Assembly: GCF_019042245.1 (NCBI RefSeq)
Contig: NZ_JAHQCX010000020.1
Location: forward strand, 1 to 64,000
DNA: 64,000 bases
From: Diplocloster modestus
GTDB lineage: Bacteria; Bacillota; Clostridia; Lachnospirales; Lachnospiraceae
Reading direction: 5' to 3'
Part shown: positions 41,011 to 50,510 of the stretch, piece after piece
Numbering within the stretch: position 1 is the first letter of the stretch
Layout: every line of letters begins with the position of its first letter
Program-made: the position numbers and the translations under genes
The notes under the pieces: model-generated
Database searches by the model: none
What the model was told of the DNA's origin: nothing
Seen by the model: the letters and a program-made list of their open reading frames with translations, nothing else

Positions 41011-42948
41011 TTATGGGGCAGGGCAGGACGAAGAACGTAAAAATTCTTCGGTCTCTTCGGCGGTGATCGGACGTGCGTAGAGATATCCCTGGATCATATT
41101 AATTCCGCAGTCTCGGACGAAAGCGTCCTGTACCGGCGTTTCCACGCCCTCAGCCAGTACCTTCATACCTAATTCCAGGAAGGTATTGGTTATATTTCTT
41201 ACCATGATTGCTGATTTCTCCTGCTGTGTGGCCGACCAGACCAGACTTTTATCCAGCTTTATGGTGTCAAAGGGAATATGTACGACGGTGTCCAGATTGG
41301 AATATCCAACTCCGAAATCGTCCAGCCCCAGCCGGATTCCCAGTTGATGCATCTCGTCCACAAAATGGGAAACCACCTGTGGATTGTCCGCAATGGCACT
41401 CTCCGTAAACTCAATTTTAATTTTGGAGTAGGGAGTCCCATTTCTTAGAATCGTCTCGCAGACCCGTTCGATCAGGTTGGGCTGTGAGAATTGTATGGCT
41501 GAAAAATTAACGTGAATCCGTTCTATATCGATATGCTGTTCCGCAAGACGGTTGATAAATTTGCATACTTTGTCCAGAATCTGATAGGTGAGTTCCACGA
41601 TCAGACCGGTTTCTTCTGCCAAAGGAATGAATTCCGAGGGATAGATCGGTCCTAGCGGTGTGTTGTTAATCCGCATCAGTGACTCGGCAAACAGATAGCG
41701 TCCGGTATCCACATCGAGGATGGGTTGGTAATACAGTTCAAAACTGTTGTCGGCGCAGACCTCTTTCAGAATTTCCACAACCTGATGCTTCCTTTGAATT
41801 TCATTCAACATTTTCTGATCACAATAGCAGATACCGGCTTTGTTCGAAGACTTCGCACCGTACACAGCATATTCAATACCATGGATCAGCCCCTCCAGGT
41901 TCTTCGAACTGTCCGGATAGCGGGCGATTCCGATGGCCACAGGGATGGTGCATTGACACCCGGGAATTTCCCACGGCAGCTTCATCCGGTCCTGAATAGC
42001 CGAGGTAAGCTGAACGAGCTTTTCACGGGAAGAATCTTTAGATAAAATAGCAAACTCATCCCCGTTAAACCGGTAGAGTGTTCTGGGTTCTGATATGGAG
42101 GAAAGATACAGGCAGATGGCACGCAGAAACTGATCACCATTTTGCTGACCATACGTGTCGTTGATGTGTTTAAAGTCCCGCAGGGAAATCACAATGATAG
42201 CAAAAGACGGCCGAATTGGCCGGTGCAGCAACAGTTCTATCATATGCAGGAGTTCCTGCCGGTTGGGTATATTAGTCAGATAATCGATGGAAATCTGTTT
42301 GTTCTGCAGATATAGATAAATGATCAAAAGCGCACAGGTCGCCGCAGAGCCGGTCAAAATGATGGAGGGGAAGAACTGCTGGAAAATAATAACCAGAACA
42401 GCGATTAGCGGAAACACCGCCAAAATCCGGTAAGTGGACAGATTCAGCCACTTTCCTCTGGCAAGTACCAGTACCACACAGAAAATACAATACATATAAA
42501 ACAGAATATAAGTAGTAGAAATCAAAGGCCCCTGTATATAGCCACGGTTATCACTGATGTTAAACAGGTTTTTCGTAATGGGGTTCAAAAAGACCATAAA
42601 AAGATAAACAATACTCGGGATGCTGGCCAACACCATCACCCTGGGCAGCCCTTTTCGGTTCTCATATATAACAGCTGCCGTGTAGAAAAAATAAACCAGC
42701 CCCATCAAAGGCGTAAAAATAAAATATACGGTGGTTACCAGCCAGATCATCCACAGCGGAACGACCTGATAATTCTGAAGCATAAGGGTAGATATGATAT
42801 TCGTGATCATGGCGCAGAATGTTACCAAAAAACAAGCCTGAAAACATCTGTTTTTCAGACTTGGGATTAAACTTCCTTTTCTGGAATATCCCCATATAAT
42901 ACTCAAAAAAACGATCGATATACTTTCTGCTGCTATATTCCAGGTCAA
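41011..42948 (-). CDS. Membrane-bound GGDEF-EAL protein (cyclic-di-GMP phosphodiesterase likely)
   Basis: A protein of about 645 residues. N-terminal about 220 residues hold seven or so membrane helices; then GGDEF with NGDEF for the active motif (first Gly lost), then EAL with ESL, HVNFSAIQFS, IKIEFTESAI, LDDFGVGYSNL, IKLDKS and EGVET, so the metal-binding and general-base residues are kept. This suggests c-di-GMP hydrolysis, with the GGDEF part weak or regulatory. A longer frame starts at 43029 without a ribosome site; TTG at 42948 after GGGGGGAA gives a sensible N-terminus MTWNIAAESIS and is preferred. Confidence 0.85.
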   Translation of the reverse strand: MTWNIAAESISIVFLSIIWGYSRKGSLIPSLKNRCFQACFLVTFCAMITNIISTLMLQNYQVVPLWMIWLVTTVYFIFTPLMGLVYFFYTAAVIYENRKGLPRVMVLASIPSIVYLFMVFLNPITKNLFNISDNRGYIQGPLISTTYILFYMYCIFCVVLVLARGKWLNLSTYRILAVFPLIAVLVIIFQQFFPSIILTGSAATCALLIIYLYLQNKQISIDYLTNIPNRQELLHMIELLLHRPIRPSFAIIVISLRDFKHINDTYGQQNGDQFLRAICLYLSSISEPRTLYRFNGDEFAILSKDSSREKLVQLTSAIQDRMKLPWEIPGCQCTIPVAIGIARYPDSSKNLEGLIHGIEYAVYGAKSSNKAGICYCDQKMLNEIQRKHQVVEILKEVCADNSFELYYQPILDVDTGRYLFAESLMRINNTPLGPIYPSEFIPLAEETGLIVELTYQILDKVCKFINRLAEQHIDIERIHVNFSAIQFSQPNLIERVCETILRNGTPYSKIKIEFTESAIADNPQVVSHFVDEMHQLGIRLGLDDFGVGYSNLDTVVHIPFDTIKLDKSLVWSATQQEKSAIMVRNITNTFLELGMKVLAEGVETPVQDAFVRDCGINMIQGYLYARPITAEETEEFLRSSSCPAP

Positions 42949-43185
42949 AAATGATTCCCCCCGCACCGATGAATCAGTGCTATATATAATAAAACTATTA
43001 TAATATGATTTACTGTAAAACACAATCATTTTAGGCGGTAAATGGGGACTTGCATCACTTAGGGATGGGAAGCCCTCCGGAGGCAGGATCGGCCAGAGGC
43101 CTCACCTGTCCTTTCTCTTTCCGGCTCCAAGCGATTCTCTCCTCAATTTTTCGCCGGTATTCACGAAATGTGAGGAATATGTTTT

Positions 43186-43201
43186 ACTTTTATATAAAAG
43201 T
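43186..43201. promoter_or_regulatory. 16-bp palindrome before the Hpt gene
   Basis: ACTTTTATATAAAAGT is a perfect palindrome 45 bp upstream of the Hpt start, overlapping the likely promoter; it may be an operator or the start of a hairpin. Confidence 0.35.
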
Positions 43202-43246
43202 GAGGTAAAATGAAAACAGACTATCCAGGGAAAGGAGCAGGAAAAT

Positions 43247-43597
43247 ATGGCATTAAAAGAGATTTTGATAGAAGCAGGATTCCCTTATGATGAGATATTA
43301 TATCGTTTTTCAGGGAATGAAGGACTGCTGAAAAAATATTTGTTAAAGTTTCCTCAGGATCCGACCTTTCAGGAATTAAAGAATAATGTAGAGATGGAAG
43401 ATTATGGAAAAGTAGAAACCAGTGCGCATACTCTGAAAGGGGTCAGTGCGAATCTGGGATTTGAAAAGTTGAGTGAAATATGTGCACAGATGGTTATGGC
43501 GGTCAGAGAAGGGGAAAATAAAAAGATTACTCCGCTGTTTCGTATTGCGCAGGAGGAATATGACGCTGTCCTGCAGTGCCTGAGGCAGATCGATTAA
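43247..43597 (+). CDS. Histidine phosphotransfer (Hpt) domain protein
   Basis: A 116-residue four-helix protein with the phosphorylatable His61 in AHTLKGVSANLGF. Hpt proteins pass phosphoryl groups between receiver domains. It lies 14 nt upstream of a receiver-domain output protein, so the two probably form a phosphorelay. No kinase is visible in the window. ATG follows AAAGGAG. Confidence 0.9.
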   Translation: MALKEILIEAGFPYDEILYRFSGNEGLLKKYLLKFPQDPTFQELKNNVEMEDYGKVETSAHTLKGVSANLGFEKLSEICAQMVMAVREGENKKITPLFRIAQEEYDAVLQCLRQID

Positions 43598-43611
43598 CTG
43601 GAGGTGGAGTA

Positions 43612-45756
43612 ATGGCTGGGGTATATCCGAGGGGACCGATAAAACCCAAACTCCTGATCGTTGACGACGTTGAACTAAACAGAGCAATATTAAGTGAACT
43701 TTTTTGCGGTGAGTATGATGTTCTGGAAGCGGAAAACGGAAAAAAAGCGATAGAAATTCTGGAGGTTTATGCGGACTCTCTGGCAGTGATACTACTGGAT
43801 ATTGTGATGCCCGTTATGGATGGCTTCGGTGTATTGCGGGAAATGGTCAGGCGGCATTGGAGCGGCCGGATACCGGTTGTCATGATTACCGCGGAGACTT
43901 CCGACTCGGTAATGCAAAAAGGTTACGAGATGGGTGCCGCCGATATTATCAGTAAACCCTTTAATCCAAATATAATCCGTCAGCGAATCAGCAATATTAT
44001 AGAGCAGTATACCTATAAACTGCATCTGGAAAAACTGGTGGCGGAGCAGACGGAGACTCTGCGGCGCCAGTCACAGAAATTGAGGGAAAACAGCGCGCAG
44101 ATGATTGATACGCTGAGTGCTATTATCGAATTTAAGAATACGGAATCGGTTCAGCATATTGCCAATATCCGTACTATTACCAGAATGCTGTTGAACCAGT
44201 TGAAAAAACGTCATCAGGAATACGGTTTAACAGATGAGATGGTTGAGAATATTTCTGAAGCTGCGGCTATGCATGATATTGGGAAGATCGCCATACCGGA
44301 TCAGATCCTGAATAAACCCGGGAAGCTTACTCCGGAGGAGTTTGAGGTTATGAAAACGCATACGGTCAGAGGATGTGAGATCCTTGAGAAGCTGGTCAGT
44401 GTGCAGAGTCTGACTTATTACGATTACTGTTATGAGATTTGCCGTCACCATCACGAGCGGTGGGATGGCAGGGGATACCCGGACGGACTGGTTGGAGATG
44501 AAACGCCCATATGGGCTCAGGCAGTGTCCCTGGCGGATGTGTATGATGCGTTAAGCAGTAAGCGCGTATATAAGGAGGCCTATTCCAGTGATGTGGCCGT
44601 ACAGATGATCTTAAACGGTGAGTGCGGAGTTTTCAATCCAGTACTGCTGGAATGTTTTTTGGAGATCGTATCCACCTTCAAAGACGGTATTGATCAGGCT
44701 CAGATAGAGCGGGAACAGCAAAAAAACCGTCCGTCGGAGGCGAAAGAGGAAAACGTACAGGAAGCGCCGGACCTGAAGATGCAGGAAGGGGACCTTTCGT
44801 ATCGTACACTGCGGCTTCTGGAGCTGGAACGTCAGAAATACCGCGTGATGTCCGAGCTCTCGGGAGAGATTCTGTTCGAATATGAAATAAAGACGGATAA
44901 GCTGGTATTTTCAGAAAAATATCAGACACTGACCGGGAATGATCTGATTATTAAAAATCTGCGCCAGGCTATAACGGATCCTGAAAAAATGCAGCCGAAT
45001 GACTTAGAGAGGCTGCGGGAAAAAATATCCGGTATTACCTACTCATCACCGGACTGCAAGCTGGAGATGGAGATCAATCTCGATGGTAATGGATTTGAAT
45101 GGTTTGAAGTCTACCTCTATCCGATCTGGGATGCCGGATATGATGCGGAATGTGTAGGATATATCGGCAAGTTGATTAATATCGAAGAGCAGAAACGTAT
45201 GAACCTGAAACTCCAAAAGGAGGCAGACAGTGATCCGCTAACCGGGGTGCTGAACCGAAAGGCCATCCAGGAGCAGATCAGCCAGATTTTAAGCGAAGGC
45301 AAAACCGAACACGCAGCTCTTTGTTTTATTGATATCGATAACTTTAAATCTGTGAATGACGATTTCGGCCATCTGTTCGGGGATAGCGTGCTGAAGCATG
45401 TGGTATCGGTTCTGCTGTCCAACAGCAGAAACACGGATCTGGTGGGCAGAATCGGAGGAGATGAATTTGTTATCTTCTTAAGGGATATATCCTCCGACGA
45501 AGCGCTGGAAAAAAAGCTGCAGAGTATCTGTGATAATCTGAGCAGAGATTGCGATGGCTGCCAGTTGTCCTGCAGCCTGGGAGTGTCCCGCTATCCTCAC
45601 GATGGTGATAATTATGGAACACTTTTGCATAAGGCAGATCAGGCGCTGTATCTGTCCAAGAGATTGGGGAAGAATGGCTATCAGATCTATCATGATGACT
45701 GCGGAAGATTTCCGTTCCAGACTATGCTTTCCGGGGTGGATGAGTATGTGGAATAA
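43612..45756 (+). CDS. Response regulator: REC, HD-GYP, PAS-like, GGDEF
   Basis: A 714-residue output protein carrying both c-di-GMP degradation and synthesis domains. Receiver about 12-125 (Asp18/19, phosphoacceptor Asp63 in LLDIVMP, Lys in ISKPF); HD-GYP about 165-360 with His221-Asp222 in MHDIGK and HHHERWDGRGYPDG near 279-292; PAS-like about 430-545; GGDEF about 550-710 with CFIDIDNFKSVNDDFGH and intact GGDEF at 615-619. Start ATG follows GGAGGTGG. With the Hpt gene and the EAL protein upstream, this is a c-di-GMP control cluster. Confidence 0.92.
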   Translation: MAGVYPRGPIKPKLLIVDDVELNRAILSELFCGEYDVLEAENGKKAIEILEVYADSLAVILLDIVMPVMDGFGVLREMVRRHWSGRIPVVMITAETSDSVMQKGYEMGAADIISKPFNPNIIRQRISNIIEQYTYKLHLEKLVAEQTETLRRQSQKLRENSAQMIDTLSAIIEFKNTESVQHIANIRTITRMLLNQLKKRHQEYGLTDEMVENISEAAAMHDIGKIAIPDQILNKPGKLTPEEFEVMKTHTVRGCEILEKLVSVQSLTYYDYCYEICRHHHERWDGRGYPDGLVGDETPIWAQAVSLADVYDALSSKRVYKEAYSSDVAVQMILNGECGVFNPVLLECFLEIVSTFKDGIDQAQIEREQQKNRPSEAKEENVQEAPDLKMQEGDLSYRTLRLLELERQKYRVMSELSGEILFEYEIKTDKLVFSEKYQTLTGNDLIIKNLRQAITDPEKMQPNDLERLREKISGITYSSPDCKLEMEINLDGNGFEWFEVYLYPIWDAGYDAECVGYIGKLINIEEQKRMNLKLQKEADSDPLTGVLNRKAIQEQISQILSEGKTEHAALCFIDIDNFKSVNDDFGHLFGDSVLKHVVSVLLSNSRNTDLVGRIGGDEFVIFLRDISSDEALEKKLQSICDNLSRDCDGCQLSCSLGVSRYPHDGDNYGTLLHKADQALYLSKRLGKNGYQIYHDDCGRFPFQTMLSGVDEYVE

Positions 45757-45771
45757 ATGAAAAAAAGGATG

Positions 45772-45804
45772 ACCCGGTGACAGATACCCTGCCGCCGGGT
45801 TTTT
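45772..45804 (+). terminator. Terminator after the c-di-GMP regulator
   Basis: ACCCGG/CCGGGT stem with a long loop followed by TTTTT. Confidence 0.65.
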
Positions 45805-45866
45805 GTGTCCGCTGTTTGTGGGGAGACAGGGAGCAGCAGGAGGCCGGTCCTTGTATTTAAGTTTAC

Positions 45867-45907
45867 TTGACAAGCATAGGGCTATGTACTATAATGAACA
45901 ATGTTCA
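45867..45907 (+). promoter_or_regulatory. Consensus promoter with 13-bp operator
   Basis: TTGACA (45867-45872), a 17-bp spacer and TATAAT (45890-45895), immediately followed by the palindrome TGAACAATGTTCA (45895-45907). It is not a LexA box (3-nt centre, not 4) and probably binds another repressor. Confidence 0.75.
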
Positions 45908-45944
45908 AGTTGAAGCGTATAAGAGTCATAAGGAGGTTAAGCTT

Positions 45945-46358
45945 ATGAGAAAAATGATTAATACGGCATTTGCCTATGCGATAGCCGCTATGGCCGGCGG
46001 GGTTTTTTACCGCGAATTCACGAAGTTTCAGGGTTTTGAGGGCAGGACCAGCCTTGCTTTTGTACATACCCATCTATTTTTGCTGGGGATGGTTATGTTC
46101 CTGGTGATCGGACTTTTTGCAGCCCGGTTTGATCTGAACAGCCGTAAACAATTTCGGGTTTTTTACGTATTATACAATGTGGGAGTGATTCTGACATCTG
46201 TATTGCTGCTGATCAGGGGAGTAGTGCAGGTGACGGGGCAGGAGATTTCCAGGGGAATGGACGCAGCGGTATCCGGTGTCGCTGGTATTGGACACATATT
46301 GACCGGGATCGGGTTACTATTATTATTTTTAAGTTTGAGGAGCTGGTCACGAGAATGA
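45945..46358 (+). CDS. DUF2871 family membrane protein
   Basis: A 137-residue protein with four membrane helices. FAYAIAAMAGGVFYREFTKF, LAFVHTHLFLLGMVMFL and GIGHILTGIGLLLLF fit DUF2871; conserved His residues in HTHLF and GH might bind metal or haem, which is speculation. AAGGAGG precedes the ATG. It overlaps the next gene (ATGA). Confidence 0.8.
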   Translation: MRKMINTAFAYAIAAMAGGVFYREFTKFQGFEGRTSLAFVHTHLFLLGMVMFLVIGLFAARFDLNSRKQFRVFYVLYNVGVILTSVLLLIRGVVQVTGQEISRGMDAAVSGVAGIGHILTGIGLLLLFLSLRSWSRE

Positions 46359-46822
46359 CAGTAAGAAAATTTTATCAAATACCCAAAAACTATCTGCTTC
46401 TGGTGGCAGGTCTGGTCTGGTTCGCAGCAGGTGTGAATATTATTCGGATCGGCATTACCGCTTCGGACCGGAATTGGAGTCCGCTGGCTGTGGCTGCCGC
46501 ATTGGCTGTATTTGGGCTGTTTTATGGACTGATTTTCCATCGGCTGATCCAAAAGCATACGGTACGGATTACCGGTTACGATCAGAGCAGGATTCACATT
46601 CTACGTTTTTTTGATGTGAAAAGTTATTGCATCATGGCAGGCATGATGACGTTCGGAATTTTCCTGCGGCAGTCAGATCTTTGGCCGCCCCATTGTATCC
46701 GGACTTTTTATACCGGGCTGGGAGCCTCACTTTTAATGGCCGGCGCCGGTTTCCTGGTGAATTTTATTCTGGAACAAAGAGGCTGCAGAGACAAAGATTC
46801 TGTAGAAACCGCCGGACTATAG
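46355..46822 (+). CDS. Hypothetical four-helix membrane protein
   Basis: A 155-residue protein with membrane segments near 14-32, 43-63, 90-108 and 118-138, basic loops and a hydrophilic tail. Coupled by a 4-nt overlap to the DUF2871 gene. No family recognised. Confidence 0.7.
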   Translation: MTVRKFYQIPKNYLLLVAGLVWFAAGVNIIRIGITASDRNWSPLAVAAALAVFGLFYGLIFHRLIQKHTVRITGYDQSRIHILRFFDVKSYCIMAGMMTFGIFLRQSDLWPPHCIRTFYTGLGASLLMAGAGFLVNFILEQRGCRDKDSVETAGL

Positions 46823-46851
46823 AAAGAGGCTTGGCTAAAGTAACCGCTTTA

Positions 46852-47529
46852 CTATAGAAACAAAGAATAGATAACCGTGATGATACCGGACATCACCAGG
46901 CTGATACTGCTCATGGCTCCCTCTATCTCCCCCAGCTCCACGGCTTTTGAGGTGCCGATCACATGGCTGCTGGTGCCGATGGCGACGCCTGCGACCACGG
47001 GATTTTTTATCCGGCAGACGCGGATCAGCAGGGGACTGATCATGGCCCCCAGAATACCGGTCAGAACCACGGCTGCCACAGTGACCGGAACGATCCCGTT
47101 TTGAGTGCGGGAAATTTCCATGGCGATGGGGGTGGTGACGGACTTGGGGATCAAAGAGACATGGAATACCTGATCCAGCCGGAACAGATAACAAAGACCG
47201 ATGACTGTCAGGATAGATGCAGCGGAACCTACGGCCGTACCGACCAGAATCGGGAGAGCGTTGGCTTTTAAAATACGCACCTGCCGATAGACCGTGACCG
47301 CAAGGCAGATCGTGGCAGGCCCCAGGAAGATGGAGATCAATTTTCCTCCTTCCTCATAATCTTCGTATGGTATATGGAAGATCTGAAGCACCGCAATGAC
47401 CAGAACAATGGCGATTAGCAGCGGATTGGCGGCAGGATTTTTACATTTTTTCTGTATCAGTTTACCCAGTTCAAATGCGCCCAAGCTCAGCCCAAGGCCA
47501 AACAAAGCCATAGAAGTCAGTTCGCCCAT
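46852..47529 (-). CDS. lrgB: LrgB/CidB family protein
   Basis: A 225-residue membrane protein. FLGPATICLAVTVYRQVRIL, SLIPKSVTTPIAMEISR, GILGAMISPLLIRVCRI and GTSSHVIGTSKAVELGEIEGAMSS are characteristic of the LrgB/YohK family, which works with LrgA in murein hydrolase control or in export of pyruvate and related compounds. It lies 3 nt after lrgA. Confidence 0.93.
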   Translation of the reverse strand: MGELTSMALFGLGLSLGAFELGKLIQKKCKNPAANPLLIAIVLVIAVLQIFHIPYEDYEEGGKLISIFLGPATICLAVTVYRQVRILKANALPILVGTAVGSAASILTVIGLCYLFRLDQVFHVSLIPKSVTTPIAMEISRTQNGIVPVTVAAVVLTGILGAMISPLLIRVCRIKNPVVAGVAIGTSSHVIGTSKAVELGEIEGAMSSISLVMSGIITVIYSLFL

Positions 47530-47532
47530 AGC

Positions 47533-47913
47533 TTACTCCCCCTCCCTTTTTGTGTCCGCAGTCCGGCGCGCCATTAGCCGGATCATCAGCTGCGTCGTAA
47601 AAGCCGTGACCAGAAAAGTGACGATCGTACTGATTATAATAATAGCCAGAAGCGCAGGCCATACATTCCGTATATCATCGAAATAATTGATGATAGACAC
47701 ACCGGCCGGTATAAAGAGCACGGCCATATTGGCCAGCAGAAAATCGGAAACCTCGCGAATCTGTTTTTCTTTGCACCAGCCAAATAGCAGCAGTATGAAT
47801 AACAGAACCATGCTGATAATACTGGCGGGAAAGCGAATCGGAAGCACCAAAGCAAAAGCCTCCCCGATAAAACAAATCAGCAGCAGATAAAAGCACTGCT
47901 TCAAAATATTCAT
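47533..47913 (-). CDS. lrgA: LrgA/CidA family holin-like protein
   Basis: A 126-residue membrane protein with four helices. LICFIGEAFALVLPIRFPASIISMVLLFILL and DFLLANMAVLFIPAGVSII fit LrgA/CidA. The ATG at 47913 has GAAGGAG 9 nt upstream; a TTG 18 nt earlier is rejected. Forms the lrgAB operon. Confidence 0.92.
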   Translation of the reverse strand: MNILKQCFYLLLICFIGEAFALVLPIRFPASIISMVLLFILLLFGWCKEKQIREVSDFLLANMAVLFIPAGVSIINYFDDIRNVWPALLAIIIISTIVTFLVTAFTTQLMIRLMARRTADTKREGE

Positions 47914-47946
47914 AATCAATCGCTCCTTCAAAAAATCTCTTTCCCC

Positions 47947-47975
47947 ATAATACCGTGTTTCAGACCAAAGCTCAA
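47947..47975 (-). promoter_or_regulatory. lrgAB promoter
   Basis: Minus strand TTGAGC (47970-47975), 17 bp, TATTAT (47947-47952). Confidence 0.6.
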
Positions 47976-48120
47976 GATTTTTTACGCCGGAGTTTTATTA
48001 AATCGTTTGAAAAGATTTCGGGGTGGCAAACGAAAGGGGATTATGGTAGTATAAATAGGAGAGTAAGAAGTTATACGATTCGGATAATTATGATAGCAAA
48101 TAGCAAGGAGGAGTGTAAAT

Positions 48121-48792
48121 ATGAAGAAGAAAATATCCCCTTCCATGATGTGTTCCGGTGTGTTGGAGATTGGTACTTATCTGAGCGCGTTTGAAAAAAA
48201 TGGAATCGAATATCTACATATTGATGTGATGGACGGAGAGTTTGTGCCGAACCTGATGCTGGGGACGGACTATGTGAAGAGTCTTCGGAAAGCCAGTGAT
48301 ATACCGCTGGACGTACATCTGATGATCTATAATCCGGAAAATAAAATAGACTGGTTTGATTTTCAACCCGGTGAATACGTGGCGGTACACGCTGAGAGCA
48401 CGGCCCATGTGCAGCGGGCGCTCCAGAAGATCAATGCTACCGGGGCAAAAGCTATGCTGGCTCTCAACCCGGCCACACCAATCTCCGCGCTGGACTATGT
48501 GATCGATGATATTAAGGCGGTTCTGGTGATGACTGTCAATCCGGGATTCGCGGGCCAGAAGCTGATACCGCAGACCCTTCAGAAGATCACGGATGTACGC
48601 AGATACCTGGATGATAAGGGACGCTATGATGTGGAAATAGAAGTGGACGGGAATGTCAGCTTTGAAAATGCCCGGAAGATGTCGGCAGCAGGCGGCGATA
48701 TCTTTGTCGCTGGTACTTCCAGCTTCTTTAATAAAAACATCGATCTGGATCTGGGAATCCAGAAGCTCAGAGAAGCCATCGAGCTTCGGTAA
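48121..48792 (+). CDS. Ribulose-phosphate 3-epimerase family protein (possibly allulose-6-phosphate epimerase)
   Basis: A TIM-barrel epimerase of 223 residues: ISPSMMCSG, LHIDVMDGEFVPN, LDVHLMIYNPE, ALNPATP, VLVMTVNPGFAGQ, IEVDGNVS, and a phosphate loop FVAGTSSFF. Metal-binding His and Asp are kept. Met in place of the usual phosphate/metal neighbours and the loop sequence look nearer AlsE than Rpe; a housekeeping rpe elsewhere is expected. AAGGAGG precedes the ATG. Confidence 0.85.
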   Translation: MKKKISPSMMCSGVLEIGTYLSAFEKNGIEYLHIDVMDGEFVPNLMLGTDYVKSLRKASDIPLDVHLMIYNPENKIDWFDFQPGEYVAVHAESTAHVQRALQKINATGAKAMLALNPATPISALDYVIDDIKAVLVMTVNPGFAGQKLIPQTLQKITDVRRYLDDKGRYDVEIEVDGNVSFENARKMSAAGGDIFVAGTSSFFNKNIDLDLGIQKLREAIELR

Positions 48793-48842
48793 GGAAAATA
48801 GCGTTTCATCGTTTTGTTCATAGGAATTCTTGATAAGAATAA

Positions 48843-48883
48843 TACGGCGGTCCAAATGTTGAAAGGAAACTTTGGAACGCCGT
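48843..48883. terminator. Bidirectional terminator
   Basis: ACGGCG-TCCAAA pairs with TTTGGA-CGCCGT (one mismatch) around a 14-nt loop, between two convergent genes. Confidence 0.7.
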
Positions 48884-48885
48884 CC

Positions 48886-49776
48886 TTACATATCCACACC
48901 CAGTACATTCTTGACGATCAGACCTACTGCGAAGGAGAGTACCGCCACACCCAGGCTGATGCAGGCCATTTCTCCAAAACGGCGTTTGAAGGACAGGTCT
49001 TTGGCGACGGCAATGTAGTAGTTAAACGCGGCGATGATAACGACAACGGCAGCCAGCATGGTGACCAAGGCCCAGACCCACGCCTGGGGCGGGAAGATCA
49101 GATAGGGCAGAATCAGCAGCGTGACGGTGATCAGATAGGCGATACCTGTGTATATACAGGATTTCAGGGCATTCTCATTCCCCTCACTTTTGGCGGAAAG
49201 GAATTCAGAAGAAGCCATGGACAAAGTGGCGGATATGCCTGTGATCAGACCGGACAGGGCGATGATACGGGTATTCTGCATAGCTAAGGACAGGCCGGCC
49301 AGTGTCCCGGTCAGTTCCACCAGCGCGTCGTTCATGCCCAGAACCATGGAACCCACATATTGAAGACGTTCTTCATCCAGCATGGACATCAGGGCATTTT
49401 CATGGGCATTTTCCTGATCCTGGATCAAAGCGCTTTCAGGAACTTCATTTTCCAGTTCTTCGTAGTTTACCTGGGCACCTTCCTCCCCTTTTTCCATTAA
49501 TTTTATGACAAAGGTAAAACCTAAAAGGAAAGTCAGAAGCTTGCGCCACCAGACCTTGTAGCGCTGCGGCTTCATCTCGGTGCCGGTATATTTTTTCCAG
49601 AGTTCGTAATGGCGTTTCTCCTCGGCGGACAATCGCAGCAGCACATCCTTGTTCTTGCTGTCTTTCATTCTGGACGCGATGGCGCGGTAGGTTTCGCTTT
49701 CCGTCAGCTCATTTTGCTGCATTGTTTTCAGAGCGGCCATCGCTTTTGGGGAAATATTTAGGGTATTCTGTGACAT
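48886..49776 (-). CDS. Ferritin-like/VIT1 fusion protein
   Basis: A 296-residue protein joining a ferritin/rubrerythrin-like helical domain (about 1-70, with Glu in MQQNELTESETYRAI and EEKRHYELW) to a CCC1/VIT1 iron-manganese transporter domain (about 110-295; SMVLGMNDALVELTGTLAGLSLA, SMASSEFLSAKSEG). The ferritin part may bind or oxidise iron for export. GAGGAGG precedes the ATG at 49776; an upstream in-frame extension has no ribosome site. Confidence 0.88.
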   Translation of the reverse strand: MSQNTLNISPKAMAALKTMQQNELTESETYRAIASRMKDSKNKDVLLRLSAEEKRHYELWKKYTGTEMKPQRYKVWWRKLLTFLLGFTFVIKLMEKGEEGAQVNYEELENEVPESALIQDQENAHENALMSMLDEERLQYVGSMVLGMNDALVELTGTLAGLSLAMQNTRIIALSGLITGISATLSMASSEFLSAKSEGNENALKSCIYTGIAYLITVTLLILPYLIFPPQAWVWALVTMLAAVVVIIAAFNYYIAVAKDLSFKRRFGEMACISLGVAVLSFAVGLIVKNVLGVDM

Positions 49777-49949
49777 GATAATCCTCCTCATATGTATCGA
49801 TTGCGCAGGTATCTTTACGGTGCGCCTGCAGACCGCAACTGCGGGTCTTACATGAAACTTCGCTAAGGTGTATCTTACCACAATACAGCCCGGATTTCCA
49901 CAGAAGAGGGGCGGGAAAGAGAAAAAGTAGAAAAGGGGATGATTTCCTG

Positions 49950-50510
49950 ATGTCAGAGTCGCTGATTACGAAGAAGGCCATCGCTCAGGGGTTGAAGGAT
50001 TTGACCCTTACCAAACCGTTCGGGAAAATCTCGATTGGCGATATTACCTCGGCCTGCGGATTAAACAGGCAGACTTTTTATTATCATTTTCAGGACAAGT
50101 ATGAGCTGCTCAGCTGGATTTATTATAACGAGGGATTTCTATATGTCATGGACGGAATCACACTGGAGAACTGGCATGAGAAGCTGAAAGATCTGCTGGA
50201 CACCATGAAAGCGGATCAGGAATTTTACCGGAATACCATAAAGAACGACGACAGCTATTTCAAAGAATATCTGCTGGAAATCGTTGCTACGTTGTTTTAT
50301 GAGGCCATCGACAAATTGGATGAGGATAAGAGCCTGTCGGATGAGGACAAGAAATTCTATTCTCAGTTTTATGCCTATGGGATCTGCGGCGTGGTGGTGG
50401 CCTGGGTGGAGTCCGGAATGAAAGAAGATACCAAAAAGCTGTCCGGAAAGCTTAAAAGTCTGGCCCAGGGCAGTGAAAAACTGGGATATGAGATCTATGC
50501 AAACAGGTGA
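49950..50510 (+). CDS. TetR/AcrR family regulator (DhaS-like)
   Basis: A 186-residue regulator. The N-terminal HTH is KPFGKISIGDITSACGLNRQTFYYHFQDKYELLSWI; the C-terminal part with EFYRNTIKNDDSYFKEYL resembles the DhaS-type ligand domain. It lies 440 bp upstream of oleate hydratase, with a small gene in between, and may bind the dyad at 50805-50824. Confidence 0.85.
   Translation: MSESLITKKAIAQGLKDLTLTKPFGKISIGDITSACGLNRQTFYYHFQDKYELLSWIYYNEGFLYVMDGITLENWHEKLKDLLDTMKADQEFYRNTIKNDDSYFKEYLLEIVATLFYEAIDKLDEDKSLSDEDKKFYSQFYAYGICGVVVAWVESGMKEDTKKLSGKLKSLAQGSEKLGYEIYANR

Noticed and set aside
45895..45907. TGAACAATGTTCA as another LexA box
   Set aside because: The half-sites are separated by 3 nt, not the 4 nt needed for GAAC-N4-GTTC.
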